Shown: positions 1 to 12,100 of the stretch, piece by piece
Numbering within the stretch: the stretch's first letter is position 1
Layout of the letters: every line of letters starts with the position of its first letter
NCBI GenBank assembly: GCA_014843695.1
Contig: CM026394.1
Location: 41,745,823-41,809,822 of the forward strand
DNA from: Archivesica marissinica
Lineage: Eukaryota; Mollusca; Bivalvia; Venerida; Vesicomyidae
Reading direction: 5' to 3'
DNA length: 64,000 bases
Notes under the pieces: generated by a model
Seen by the model: the letters and a program-made list of their open reading frames with translations, nothing else
Database searches by the model: none
Told to the model about the DNA's origin: nothing
Made by a program: the position numbers and the translations under genes

Positions 1-557
1 AAACCCTGCCACTACAGTCCACGTCTGAAACTAACATTGTTATAAAACCCTGCCACTACAGTCCACGTCTGAAACTAACATTGTTATACAACCCTGTCAC
101 TACAGTCCACCTCTGAAACTATAGTCCACGTCTGAAAGCAACATTGTTATACAACCCTGCCACTACAGTCCACGTCTGAAACTAGCATTGTTATAAAACC
201 CTGTCACTACAGTCCACGTCTGAAACTAGCATTTGTTGCTTTTATATAACCCTGTCACTACAGTCCACGTCTGAAACTAATTTTTGCATTCTTATGCAAC
301 CCTGCCACTACAGTCCACGTCCGATACTAACATTCTTATGCAACCCTGCCACTACAGTCCACGTCCGATACTAACATTCTTATGCAACCCTGCCACTACA
401 GTCCACGTCCGATACTAACATTCTTATGCAACCCTGCCACTACAGTCCACGTCCGATACTAACATTCTTATGCAACCCTGCCACTACAGTCCACGTCCGA
501 TACTAACATTCTTATGCAACCCTGCCACTACAGTCCATGGATGTCTGAAACTAACAT
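1..557. repeat. Minisatellite VNTR-1, 44-bp unit
   Basis: About twelve tandem copies of a unit whose core is CCTGCCACTACAGTCCACGT. The second half (about 300-530) is nearly perfect at a 44-bp period; the first half is more variable, with CTGAAACTA in place of CCGATACTA and small insertions. The array runs off the left edge of the window, so its full length is unknown. It presumably lies in an MLH1 intron, because the first visible MLH1 exon is downstream at 1184. Confidence 0.9.
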
Positions 558-667
558 AATATTTGCATTAATTTTTGTCGAATAAAACATGGTTTGTGGT
601 TCTGAGCACCGGAATTAACCACTTAGGCCTATTGGGCAATTCCTACTCTTGAGAATTCCAAACCATG

Positions 668-815
668 TGTCCGTCTCCGTGGTCTTACAAAGACAGGTGT
701 CTGCCTTCGTGGTCACGGTCGCTGACTTGAATACCATAGTAACTGGTTATATGAAAATGTTGGCAGTTTCTTACGCAGGTTGGTGCACCAAGTACTTGTT
801 AGTTAACCGCTGGCT
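668..815 (+). repeat. SINE-A relic, plus orientation
   Basis: A diverged copy of the SINE-A family found repeatedly below. The tRNA-like head is recognisable around 705-745 (GGTCGCTGACTTGAATACC) and the body at 755-815 (GTTGGCAGTTTCTTACGCAG, then GGTGCACCAAGTACTTG and TTAACCGCTGG). It is one of the few SINE-A copies in plus orientation. It is not a tRNA gene: no intact cloverleaf is visible. Confidence 0.6.
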
Positions 816-935
816 GGGAATAGGTCAGAATTTTTGGGATTAATCGCACCCTTAAAAACCCAAAGTAGTTAAAATTCACAGTACGACCATTAAATACAAC
901 ATTTGAATAGGAGTGATTTATAATGGCCAATTGTT
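816..935 (+). repeat. Truncated MITE-like repeat (MITE-1 family)
   Basis: Shares GGTCAGAATTTTTGGGA, CCATTAAATACAACATTTG and GAATAGGAGTG-type motifs with the elements at 22541-22817 and 32058-32321, which have inverted termini. Only the left part is present here. From 936 to 1183 I see nothing beyond ordinary AT-rich intron. Confidence 0.5.
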
Positions 936-1183
936 TAAATGGGTGCAACTGGACAACAGAAATAGTGTGGAGCCAGTCACACTATTCGAGAGGCTACAGT
1001 TAAGACAATACAGATAGTTTTATTCTGGTATAAATAGAATATTGTCATAAAACAAATACAAAATCAACATAGTACATATGTGAGCAATGACACAGAAAGA
1101 GAGCAACCAAGCTCTTATTTCCATTGTGGTGTGGCTAAACCGTGACCCTAAGAAATATGTTGTACATTGTTATCTTATTTCAG

Positions 1184-1276
1184 AAAGGATATATGCACAC
1201 ATTACCGCTGGTGCTGGACGACTACATACCAGACCTGGATGGACTGCCCATGTTGGTGTTACGGCTGGCCACTGAG
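1184..1276 (+). CDS. MLH1: MLH1 exon (third from last)
   Basis: This 93-bp exon encodes 31 residues, [20 protein letters not shown] followed by [11 protein letters not shown]. The acceptor is TTATTTCAG before AAAGGATAT and the donor is GAG|GTACCC. It corresponds to the MLH1 segment before the conserved NWDEEKECFE-type stretch. The upstream exon is not visible between 557 and 1183. Confidence 0.93.
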
Positions 1277-2676
1277 GTACCCACCCTCGTACTATATTAT
1301 AAATCAACTGTATATCGTATTTATGCAAAAATGTTGGCAATTACTGGTGAGCCTGAAAGGTGCTAGGTGACTGCCTGCAGGCGATATATCCCAAAGTAGA
1401 CGACGGATCCATTTGTTGTACAGAAATCAGCTCAGTTCATAAGGGCAATGACCCTAAAATCCCCCGTTCATTATTTTGTTAACTCGGCACTCAATCCGTA
1501 TTAAAGTGACAGAAAATCCTAATCATTGCATTTTTCAGGTTGATTGGGATGGTGAAAAAGAATGTTTTGAAACATTTGCACGGGAATTGAGCAGTTTTTA
1601 TGCAGTGAAGAAAAATTTGTTTGCATCCTCTATAGATGAAAAAGCTGACAGTAAATTGGAGGTAAAACCTATATTGAGCGGCAGGGTGCTCTGTTGTTGA
1701 ATTTAAATTACTTGCCCTGGAGGTATGAAGATGTAGCATCACCATGTGCAGACTCGAAGCCAACTAACTAAAAAAATAATGACAAGATATTATGCAAAAA
1801 CATATATATAAGCATTGTTCATTCAGGTGGAGTATTCCACCCACCCACCCATGGGACATCTACCCCATTTTGTCCCCTCTACACATGGGCCTCTTGAGGT
1901 ATGTCCGACCCACACATGGGTCTCTTGAGGTATGTCCGACCCACACATGGGCCTCTTGAGGTATGTCCGACCCACACATGGGTCTCTTGAGGTATGTCCG
2001 ACCCACACATGGATCTCTTGAGGTATGTCCGACCCACACATGGGTCTCTTGAGGTATGTCCGACCCACACATGGGTCTCTTGAGGTATGTCCGACCCACA
2101 CATGGGTCTTATGAGGTATGTCCTGTCTGTCCCATCTACACATGGGTCTCGTGAGGTATGTCCTATCTGTCACATGGGTCTCTTGAGGTATGTCCGACCC
2201 ACACATGGGTCTTATGAGGTATGTCCTGTCTGTCCCATCTACACATGGGTCTCGTGAGGTATGTCCTATCTGTCACATGGGTCTCGTGAGGTATGTCCTG
2301 TCTGTCACATCTACACATGGGTCTCTTGAGGTATGTCTCCTGTGTTATGTCCTGTCTGTCCCACCCATGTACCTCATGAGGTAATGTCCTGTCTGTCCCA
2401 CCCATGTACCTCATGAGGTAATGTCCTGTCTATCCCATGGGTCTCTTGAGGTATGTCCTGTCTGTCCCATCTACACATGTGTCTCTATCTGCACTGAAAC
2501 GATTTATATTTCAGAATGACCCCAAGAACAGGTCGTCATGGAAATGGACTGTGGAACATGTGATTTTCCCGGGCTTGCGCACTCTCTTCTACCCACCTAA
2601 AGGGTTTGCAGAAGACTCGAGTGTGTTACAAATAGCAAATCTACCAGATCTGTACAAAGTGTTTGAAAGATGCTGA
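1184..2676 (+). CDS. MLH1: MLH1, C-terminal exons (join 1184-1276, 1539-1661, 2515-2676)
   Basis: The three exons join in one frame into the last 125 residues of the mismatch-repair protein MLH1, which pairs with PMS2-type partners to form the MutL-alpha endonuclease acting after MutS recognition in the nucleus. This stretch is the C-terminal dimerisation region. Seen directly: [17 protein letters not shown], then LRLATE joined to [11 protein letters not shown], then [10 protein letters not shown] and the terminal [16 protein letters not shown] with stop. The final FERC tetrapeptide is the conserved MLH1 C-terminus. All joins are phase 0 with GT-AG borders. Earlier exons lie left of the window. 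The second intron carries a minisatellite that ends about 25 bp before the last acceptor. I see no AATAAA shortly after the stop. Confidence 0.95.
1539..1661 (+). CDS. MLH1: MLH1 exon (second from last)
   Basis: This 123-bp exon encodes 41 residues starting [20 protein letters not shown] and continuing YAVKKNLF. The acceptor is TTTTTCAG|GTTGAT and the donor GAG|GTAAAA. The WD-EKECFE motif is typical of MLH1. The less conserved end ([12 protein letters not shown]) matches the variable loop before SWKWTVEH in other animals. Confidence 0.95.
1862..2490. repeat. Minisatellite VNTR-2, 31-bp unit, in the last MLH1 intron
   Basis: Tandem copies with core CACATGGGTCTCTTGAGGTA followed by TGTCCGACC (31 bp) occupy 1885-2105. 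From 2105 the unit lengthens to about 40-45 bp, with GTCCTGTCTGTCCCATCTAC inserted between cores. The array ends at about 2490, roughly 25 bp before the AG of the final MLH1 acceptor (2513-2514), so it abuts the branch-point and polypyrimidine region. Short open frames within it are repeat artefacts. Confidence 0.93.
2515..2676 (+). CDS. MLH1: MLH1 terminal exon
   Basis: A 162-bp exon, 53 residues plus TGA. The acceptor is TTTATATTTCAG|AATGAC. It encodes [19 protein letters not shown], then [20 protein letters not shown] and LYKVFERC. This is the most conserved end of MLH1 and fixes the identification and the orientation. Confidence 0.97.
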   Translation, partial: NDPKNRSSWKWTVEHVIFPGLRTLFYPPKGFAEDSSVLQIANLPDLYKVFERC

Positions 2677-2924
2677 TTACACCAACGGAACATTTCTGGA
2701 GCTACTTTGAAAAGGCGTCTGCTATTAGTGATTATGGTGTTGACACACAAGGCTGTTTCATGAAAATTGGTGGGCCTCAACAATAAGAACCACATTGTAG
2801 CACTGACGTACACACCTTCGATACAATTTCTGGCATGTGAAAGTGTATTGATTGACGAAGATATCCACACGTTTATGGCATACAGTGTCGACAAGGGTTG
2901 TATTCACATGTGGCATCCATATGA
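2677..2924. other. Convergent intergenic gap between MLH1 and the ABCB1-like gene
   Basis: There are 248 bp between the MLH1 stop (+) and the ABCB1-like stop (-). No canonical AATAAA is seen on the + strand (AACAATAAGAACC at about 2779 is the nearest) and no TTTATT on the - strand side. The 3' UTRs of the two genes therefore probably overlap or use variant signals. Confidence 0.7.
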
Positions 2925-3128
2925 TTAATCTTTCTTGCGTAGTTGCGCCATATTGAGTTTATAGTAGAAGCCTTGTTTCTGCATTAATTCATTGTGTGTG
3001 CCTTCTTCTGCGACGACCCCGTGTCGTATCACACAGATTTTATCTGCATTTTGTATTGTAGATAGTCTATGAGCAATAACAATACTGGTTCGCCCCTCTC
3101 TCGCTTTGTCTAGCGCCTCTTGTACGAT
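2925..3128 (-). CDS. ABCB1: ABCB1-like exon 21 (last in window), NBD2 H-loop and stop
   Basis: 204 bp. The acceptor in minus sense is AATTACAG|ATCGTA. It encodes [37 protein letters not shown], then [20 protein letters not shown] and [10 protein letters not shown] with TAA. The H-loop histidine in IVIAHRLST is present. The end matches the usual short C-terminal tail of ABCB1 proteins. Confidence 0.97.
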   Translation of the reverse strand: MVQEALDKAREGRTSIVIAHRLSTIQNADKICVIRHGVVAEEGTHNELMQKQGFYYKLNMAQLRKKD

Positions 3129-6100
3129 CTGTAATTGAAACAATGTTACCCAATTTAACGTTTGACCAAGTGAAATTCGGCACGATAGAACCACAAACCT
3201 TCCAGGATTCTCAAGTTGTAATTGTTTGTTACAACTTGAGAATCCTGCAATCTAGCTAAAATAAATTTGTATAAAAAAATTTGCCATCAAGCTTCTTTCA
3301 TTTCAAGTGGGATTCGAACCTACAGCGGTGAAAGGCAAGTGGTGTCTAGTTAAGTCAAGGACCAAACATATTTATCATACTGCAACATTTGGTTAGGGAA
3401 GAAACATACTGCAACATTTGGTTAGGGAAGAAACATACTGCAACATGTGGTTAGGGAAGAAACATACTGCAACATTTGGTTAGGGAAGAAACATACTGCA
3501 ACATTTGGTTAGGGAGCAAACATACTGCAACATTTGGTTAGGGAAGAAACATACTGCAACATTTGGTTAGGGAACAAACATACTGCAACATGTGGTTAGG
3601 GAACAAACATACAGCAACATTTGGTTAGGGAGCAAACATACTGTAACATTTGGTTAGGGAACAAACATACTGCAACATTTGGTTAGGGAACAAACATACT
3701 GCAACATTTGGTTAGGGAGCGCAAACATACTGCAACGTTTGGTTAGGGAACAAACATACTGCAACATTTGGTTAGGGAGCAAACATACTGCAACATTTGG
3801 TTAGGGAGCAAACATACTGTAACATTTGGTTAGGGCACAAACATACTGCAACATTTGGTTAGGGAACAAACATACTGCAACGTTTGGTTAGGGAACAAAC
3901 ATACTGCAACGTTTGGTTAGGGAACAAACATACTGCAACATTTGGTTAGGGAGCACAAACATACTGCAACATTTGGTTAGGGAACAAACATACTGCAACA
4001 TTTGGTTAGGGAACAAACATACTGCAACGTTTGGTTAGGGAACAAACATACTGCAACATTTGGTTAGGGAGCACAAACATACTGCAACATTTGGTTAGGG
4101 AACAATCATACTGCAACATTTGGTTAGGGAACAAACATACTGCAACATTTGGTTAGGGAACAAACATACTGCAACATTTGGTTAGGGAGCACAAACATAC
4201 TGCAACATTTGGTTAGGGAACAAACATACTGCAACATTTGGTTAGGGAACAAACATACTGCAACATTTGGTTAGGGAACAAACATACTGCAACATTTGGT
4301 TAGGGAACAAACATACTGCAACATTTGGTTAGGGAACAAACATACTGCAACATTTGGTTAGGGAGCACAAACATACTGCAACGTTTGGTTAGGGAGCACA
4401 AACATACTGCAACATACTGCAACATTTGGTTAGGGAACAAACATACTGCAACATTTGGTTAGGGAACAAACATACTGCAACATTTGGTTAGGGAGCACAA
4501 ACATACTGCAACATTTGGTTAGGGAACAAACATACTGCAACATGTGGTTAGGGAGCGCAAACATACTGCAACATGTGGTTAGGGAGCGCAAACATACTGC
4601 AACATGTGGTTAGGGAGCGCAAACATACTGCAACATTTGGTTAGGGAGCGCAAACATACTGCAACATTTGGTTAGGGAGCACAAACATACTGCAACATTT
4701 GGTTAGGGAGCACAAACATACTGCAACATTTGGTTAGGGAGCACAAACATACTGCAACATTTGGTTAGGGAACAAACATACTGCAACATTTGGTTAGGGA
4801 ACAAACATACTGCAACATTTGGTTAGGGAACAAACATACTGCAACATGTGGTTAGGGAGCGCAAACATACTGCAACATGTGGTTAGGGAGCGCAAACATA
4901 CTGCAACATTTGGTTAGGGAGCGCAAACATACTGCAACGTTTGGTTAGGGAGCGCAAACATACTGCAACATTTGGTTAGGGAGCAAACATACTGCAACAT
5001 TTGGTTAGGGAGCAAACATACTGCAACATGTGGTTAGGGAGCGCAAACATACTGCAACATTTGGTTAGGGAGCGCAAACATACTGCAACATTTGGTTAGG
5101 GAGCGCAAACATACTGCAACATTTGGTTAGGGAGCACAAACATACTGCAACATTTGGTTAGGGAACAAACATACTGCAACATTTGGTTAGGGAACAAACA
5201 TACTGCAACATTTGGTTAGGGAACACAAACATACTGCAACATTTGGTTAGGGAAGAAACATATTTATCACACTGCAACATTTGGTTAGGGAAGAAACACA
5301 CTGCAACATGTGGTTAGGGAAGAAACATATTTATCATACTGCAACATGTGGTTAGGGAAGAAACATATTTATCACACTGCAACATGTGGTTAGGGAAGAA
5401 ACACACTGCAACATGTGGTTAGGGAAGAAACATATTTATCATACTGCAACATGTGGTTAGGGAAGAAACATATTTATCACACTGCAACATGTGGTTAGGG
5501 AAGAAACATATTTATCATACTGCAACATGTGGTTAGGGAAGAAACATATTTATCATACTGCAACATGTGGTTAGGGAAGAAACATATTTATCATACTGCA
5601 ACATGTGGTTAGGGAAGAAACATATTTATCACACTGCAACATGTGGTTAAGTATTCCAACTAAACGGACGAATACATCGGGAGAAGGAACCAGCAATGTC
5701 GCTTATTACAAAATGTTGATGGAAGTGTACAGCACCTTTTCACTTTCTGTATCCAGAGCCGATGTGGCCTCGTCTAACAACAGTATCTTTGGGTTGCGGA
5801 CCAAAGCCCGGGCAATAGCTACCCTCTGTTTCTGACCACCGCTAAGTTGGGTTCCCTTCTCTCCCACATTGGTGCCATAGCCCTGAAATCCAGTATATGC
5901 AACTATATATATAGTTTCTAACGAGAGCCCATGACGTAGTCAGGGTAGAGCAGACATTATTGCAACATTACCAGAGATGTATTGCAACAGTACCTTTGGC
6001 CTCTGATAGATGTTATGTTATATTTCGGGTTTTACACCTGCATCGTGCTAGCACCATTTTGGCTATATCGCCGACGGGCAGTTTACCTAACAACACCTTT

Positions 6101-9100
6101 CCTGGGCAGACTCCAAAGGTTAACCAGTACTTAGGTGCACCAACCTCCGTAAGAAACTGCCAACTTTTTCATATAAATGTGACACGGTCGGAGCGGGGCT
6201 CGAACCTGTGACCATCAGTGATGATAGGTTACAGTGGTATACAAGTCAGCGACCTTAACCACTCGACCACAGACGCGGACTGAACATATACTTTTTCATA
6301 TAAATGACACCTCTGGTAGAGACAGCAGACATGTATTGTAACAGTACCTCTGGTAGAGACAGCAGACATGTATTGTAACAGTACCTCTGGTAGAGACAGT
6401 AGACATGTATTGTAACAGTACCTCTGATAGAGAAGAACCAGAGATGTATTGTAACAGTACCTCTGGTAGAGACAGCAGACATGTATTGTAACAGTACCTC
6501 TGATAGAGCAGAACCAGAGATGTATTGTAACAGTACCTCTGATAGAGCAGAACCAGAGATGTATTGTAACAGTACCTCTGATAGAGCAGAACCAGACATG
6601 TATTGTAACAGTACCTCTGGTAGAGACAGCAGACATGTATTGTAACAGTACCTCTGATAGAGCAGAACCAGAGATGTATTGTAACAGTACCTCTGATAGA
6701 GCAGAACCAGAGATGTATTGTAACAGTACCTCTGATAGAGCAGAACCAGAGATGTATTGTAACAGTACCTCTGGGTAGAGACAGCAGACATGTATTGTAA
6801 CAGTACCTCTGATAGAGCAGAACCAGAGATGTATTGTAACAGTACCTCTGATAGAGCAGAACCAGAGATGTATTGTAACAGTACCTCTGATAGAGACAGC
6901 AGACATGTATTGCAACAGTACCTCTGGTAGAGACAGCAGACATGTATTGCAACAGTACCTCTGATAGAGACAGCAGACATGTATTGCAACAGTACCTCTG
7001 GTAGAGACAGCAGACATGTATTGCAACAGTACCTCTGGTAGAGACAGCAGACATGTATTGCAACAGTACCTCTGGTAGAGCAGCAGACATGTATTGCAAC
7101 AGTACCTCTGGTAGAGACAGCAGACATGTATTGTAACAGTACCTCTGATAGAGCAGAACCAGAGATGTATTGTAACAGTACCTCTGATAGAGCAGAACCA
7201 GAGATGTATTGTAACAGTACCTCTGATAGAGCAGAACCAGAGATGTATTGTAACAGTACCTCTGATAGAGCAGAACCAGAGATGTATTGTAACAGTACCT
7301 CTGATAGAGCAGAACCAGAGATGTATTGTAACAGTACCTCTGATAGGGTAGAGACAGCAGACATGTATTGTAACTGTACCTCTGATAGAGCAGAACCAGA
7401 GATGTATTGTAACAGTACCTCTGATAGAGCAGAACCAGAGATGTATTGTAACAGTACCTCTGATAGAGCAGAACCAGAGATGTATTGTAACAGTACCTCT
7501 GATAGAGACAGCAGACATGTATTGTAACAGTACCTCTGATAGAGACAGCAGACATGTATTGCAACAGTACCTCTGGTAGAGACAGCAGACATGTATTGCA
7601 ACAGTACCTCTGGTAGAGACAGCAGACATGTATTGCAACAGTACCTCTGGTAGAGACAGCAGACATGTATGGCAACAGTACCTCTGGTAGAGACAGCATT
7701 GCAACAGTACCTCTGGTAGAGACAGCAGACATGTATTGCAACAGTACCTCTGGTAGAGCAGAACCAGATATGTATTGTAACAGTACCTCTGATAGAGCAG
7801 AACCAGAGATGTATTGTAACAGTACCTCTGATAGAGCAGAACCAGAGATGTATTGTAACAGTACCTCTGATAGGGTAGAGACAGCAGACATGTATTGTAA
7901 CTGTACCTCTGATAGAGCAGAACCAGAGATGTATTGTAACAGTACCTCTGATAGAGCAGAACCAGAGATGTATTGTAACAGTACCTCTGATAGAGCAGAA
8001 CCAGAGATGTATTGTAACAGTACCTCTGATAGAGACAGCAGACATGTATTGCAACAGTACCTCTGGTAGAGACAGCAGACATGTATTGCAACAGTACCTC
8101 TGGTAGAGACAGCAGACATGTATTGCAACAGTACCTCTGGTAGAGACAGCAGACATGTATTGCAACAGTACCTCTGGTAGAGACAGCAGACATGTATTGC
8201 AACAGTACCTCTGGTAGAGACAGCAGACATGTATTGCAACAGTACCTCTGGTAGAGACAGCAGACATGTATTGCAACAGTACCTCTGGTAGAGACAGCAG
8301 ACATGTATTGCAACAGTACCTCTGGTAGAGACAGCAGACATGTATTGCAACAGTACCTCTGATAGAGACAGCAGACATGTATTGCAACAGTACCTCTGGT
8401 AGAGACAGCAGACATGTATTGCAACAGTACCTCTGGTAGAGACAGCAGACATGTATTGTAACAGTACCTCTGGTAGAGACAGCAGACATGTATTGTAACA
8501 GTACCTCTGATAGAGCAGAACCAGAGATGTATTGTAACAGTACCTCTGATAGAGCAGAACCAGACATGTATTGTAACAGTACCTCTGATAGAGCAGAACC
8601 AGAGATGTATTGTAACAGTACCTCTGATAGAGCAGAACCAGAGATGTATTGTAACAGTACCTCTGATAGAGACAGCAGACATGTATTGCAACAGTACCTC
8701 TGGTAGAGACAGCAGACATGTATTGCAACAGTACCTCTGGTAGAGACAGCAGACATGTATTGCAACAGTACCTCTGGTAGATACAGCAGACATGTATTGT
8801 AACAGTACCTCTGATAGAGCAGAACCAGAGATGTATTGTAACAGTACCTCTGATAGAGCAGAACCAGACATGTATTGTAACAGTACCTCTGGTAGAGACA
8901 GCAGACATGTATTGTAACAGTACCTCTGGTAGAGACAGCAGACATGTATTGCAACAGTACCTCTGGTAGAGACAGCAGACATGTATTGCAACAGTACCTC
9001 TGGTAGAGACAGCAGACATGTATTGCAACAGTACCTCTGATAGAGACAGCAGACATGTATTGCAACAGTACCTCTGGTAGAGACAGCAGACATGTATTGC

Positions 9101-12100
9101 AACAGTACCTCTGGTAGAGACAGCAGACATGTATTGCAACAGTACCTCTGGTAGAGACAGCAGACATGTATTGTAACAGTACCTCTGATAGAGCAGAACC
9201 AGAGATGTATTGTAACAGTACCTCTGATAGAGCAGAACCAGAGATGTATTGTAACAGTACCTCTGGTAGAGACAGCAGACATGTATTGTAACAGTACCTC
9301 TGATAGAGCAGAACCAGAGATGTATTGTAACAGTACCTCTGATAGAGCAGAACCAGAGATGTATTGTAACAGTACCTCTGATAGAGACAGCAGACATGTA
9401 TTGCAACAGTACCTCTGGTAGAGACAGCAGACATGTATTGCAACAGTACCTCTGGTAGAGACAGCAGACATGTATTGCAACAGTACCTCTGGTAGAGACA
9501 GCAGACATGTATTGCAACAGTACCTCTGGTAGAGACAGCATTGCAACAGTACCTCTGGTAGAGACAGCAGACATGTATTGCAACAGTACCTCTGGTAGAG
9601 ACAGCAGACATGTATTGCAACAGTACCTCTGGTAGAGACAGCAGACATGTATTGTAACAGTACCTCTGATAGAGCAGAACCAGAGATGTATTGTAACAGT
9701 ACCTCTGATAGAGCAGAACCAGAGATGTATTGTAACAGTACCTCTGATAGAGCAGAACCAGAGATGTATTGTAACAGTACCTCTGATAGAGCAGAACCAG
9801 AGATGTATTGTAACAGTACCTCTGATAGAGCAGAACCAGAGATGTATTGTAACAGTACCTCTGATAGGGTAGAGACAGCAGACATGTATTGTAACTGTAC
9901 CTCTGATAGAGCAGAACCAGAGATGTATTGTAACAGTACCTCTGATAGAGCAGAACCAGAGATGTATTGTAACAGTACCTCTGATAGAGCAGAACCAGAG
10001 ATGTATTGTAACAGTACCTCTGATAGAGACAGCAGACATGTATTGTAACAGTACCTCTGATAGAGACAGCAGACATGTATTGCAACAGTACCTCTGGTAG
10101 AGACAGCAGACATGTATTGCAACAGTACCTCTGGTAGAGACAGCAGACATGTATGGCAACAGTACCTCTGGTAGAGACAGCATTGCAACAGTACCTCTGG
10201 TAGAGACAGCAGACATGTATTGCAACAGTACCTCTGGTAGAGACAGCAGACATGTATTGTAACAGTACCTCTGATAGAGCAGAACCAGAGATGTATTGTA
10301 ACAGTACCTCTGATAGAGCAGAACCAGAGATGTATTGTAACAGTACCTCTGATAGAGCAGAACCAGAGATGTATTGTAACAGTACCTCTGATAGGGTAGA
10401 GACAGCAGACATGTATTGTAACTGTACCTCTGATAGAGCAGAACCAGAGATGTATTGTAACAGTACCTCTGATAGAGCAGAACCAGAGATGTATTGTAAC
10501 AGTACCTCTGATAGAGCAGAACCAGAGATGTATTGTAACAGTACCTCTGATAGAGACAGCAGACATGTATTGCAACAGTACCTCTGGTAGAGACAGCAGA
10601 CATGTATTGCAACAGTACCTCTGGTAGAGACAGCAGACATGTATTGCAACAGTACCTCTGGTAGAGACAGCAGACATGTATGGCAACAGTACCTCTGGTA
10701 GAGACAGCAGACATGTATTGCAACAGTACCTCTGGTAGAGACAGCAGACATGTATTGCAACAGTACCTCTGGTAGAGACAGCAGACATGTATTGCAACAG
10801 TACCTCTGATAGAGACAGCAGACATGTATTGCAACAGTACCTCTGGTAGAGACAGCAGACATGTATTGCAACAGTACCTCTGGTAGAGACAGCAGACATG
10901 TATTGCAACAGTACCTCTGGTAGATACAGCAGACATGTATTGTAACAGTACCTCTGATAGAGCAGAACCAGAGATGTATTGTAACAGTACCTCTGATAGA
11001 GCAGAACCAGACATGTATTGTAACAGTACCTCTGGTAGAGACAGCAGACATGTATTGTAACAGTACCTCTGATAGAGCAGAACCAGAGATGTATTGTAAC
11101 AGTACCTCTGATAGAGCAGAACCAGAGATGTATTGTAACAGTACCTCTGATAGAGCAGAACCAGAGATGTATTGTAACAGTACCTCTGATAGAGACAGCA
11201 GACATGTATTGTAACAGTACCTCTGATAGAGACAGCAGACATGTATTGCAACAGTACCTCTGGTAGAGACAGCAGACATGTATTGCAACAGTACCTCTGG
11301 TAGAGACAGCAGACATGTATGGCAACAGTACCTCTGGTAGAGACAGCATTGCAACAGTACCTCTGGTAGAGACAGCAGACATGTATTGCAACAGTACCTC
11401 TGGTAGAGACAGCAGACATGTATTGTAACAGTACCTCTGATAGAGCAGAACCAGAGATGTATTGTAACAGTACCTCTGATAGAGCAGAACCAGAGATGTA
11501 TTGTAACAGTACCTCTGATAGAGCAGAACCAGAGATGTATTGTAACAGTACCTCTGATAGAGACAGCAGACATGTATTGTAACAGTACCTCTGATAGAGA
11601 CAGCAGACATGTATTGCAACAGTACCTCTGGTAGAGACAGCAGACATGTATTGCAACAGTACCTCTGGTAGAGCAGAACCAGAGATGTATTGTAACAGTA
11701 CCTCTGATAGAGACAGCAGACATGTATTGCAACAGTACCTCTGGTAGAGACAGCAGACATGTATTGCAACAGTACCTCTGGTAGAGACAGCAGACATGTA
11801 TTGCAACAGTACCTCTGGTAGAGACAGCAGACATGTATGGCAACAGTACCTCTGGTAGAGACAGCAGACATGTATTGCAACAGTACCTCTGGTAGAGACA
11901 GCAGACATGTATTGCAACAGTACCTCTGGTAGAGACAGCAGACATGTATTGCAACAGTACCTCTGATAGAGACAGCAGACATGTATTGCAACAGTACCTC
12001 TGGTAGAGACAGCAGACATGTATTGCAACAGTACCTCTGGTAGAGACAGCAGACATGTATTGCAACAGTACCTCTGGTAGAGACAGCAGACATGTATTGC

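Noticed and set aside
3361..5649. One TTAGGG per 30-bp unit, suggesting an interstitial telomere
   Set aside because: The hexamer occurs once per unit and never in tandem. It is a chance part of GGTTAGGGAAC.
1..5649. Regular repeats resembling CRISPR arrays
   Set aside because: Whole units are near-identical with no unique spacers, and the DNA is from an animal nucleus.
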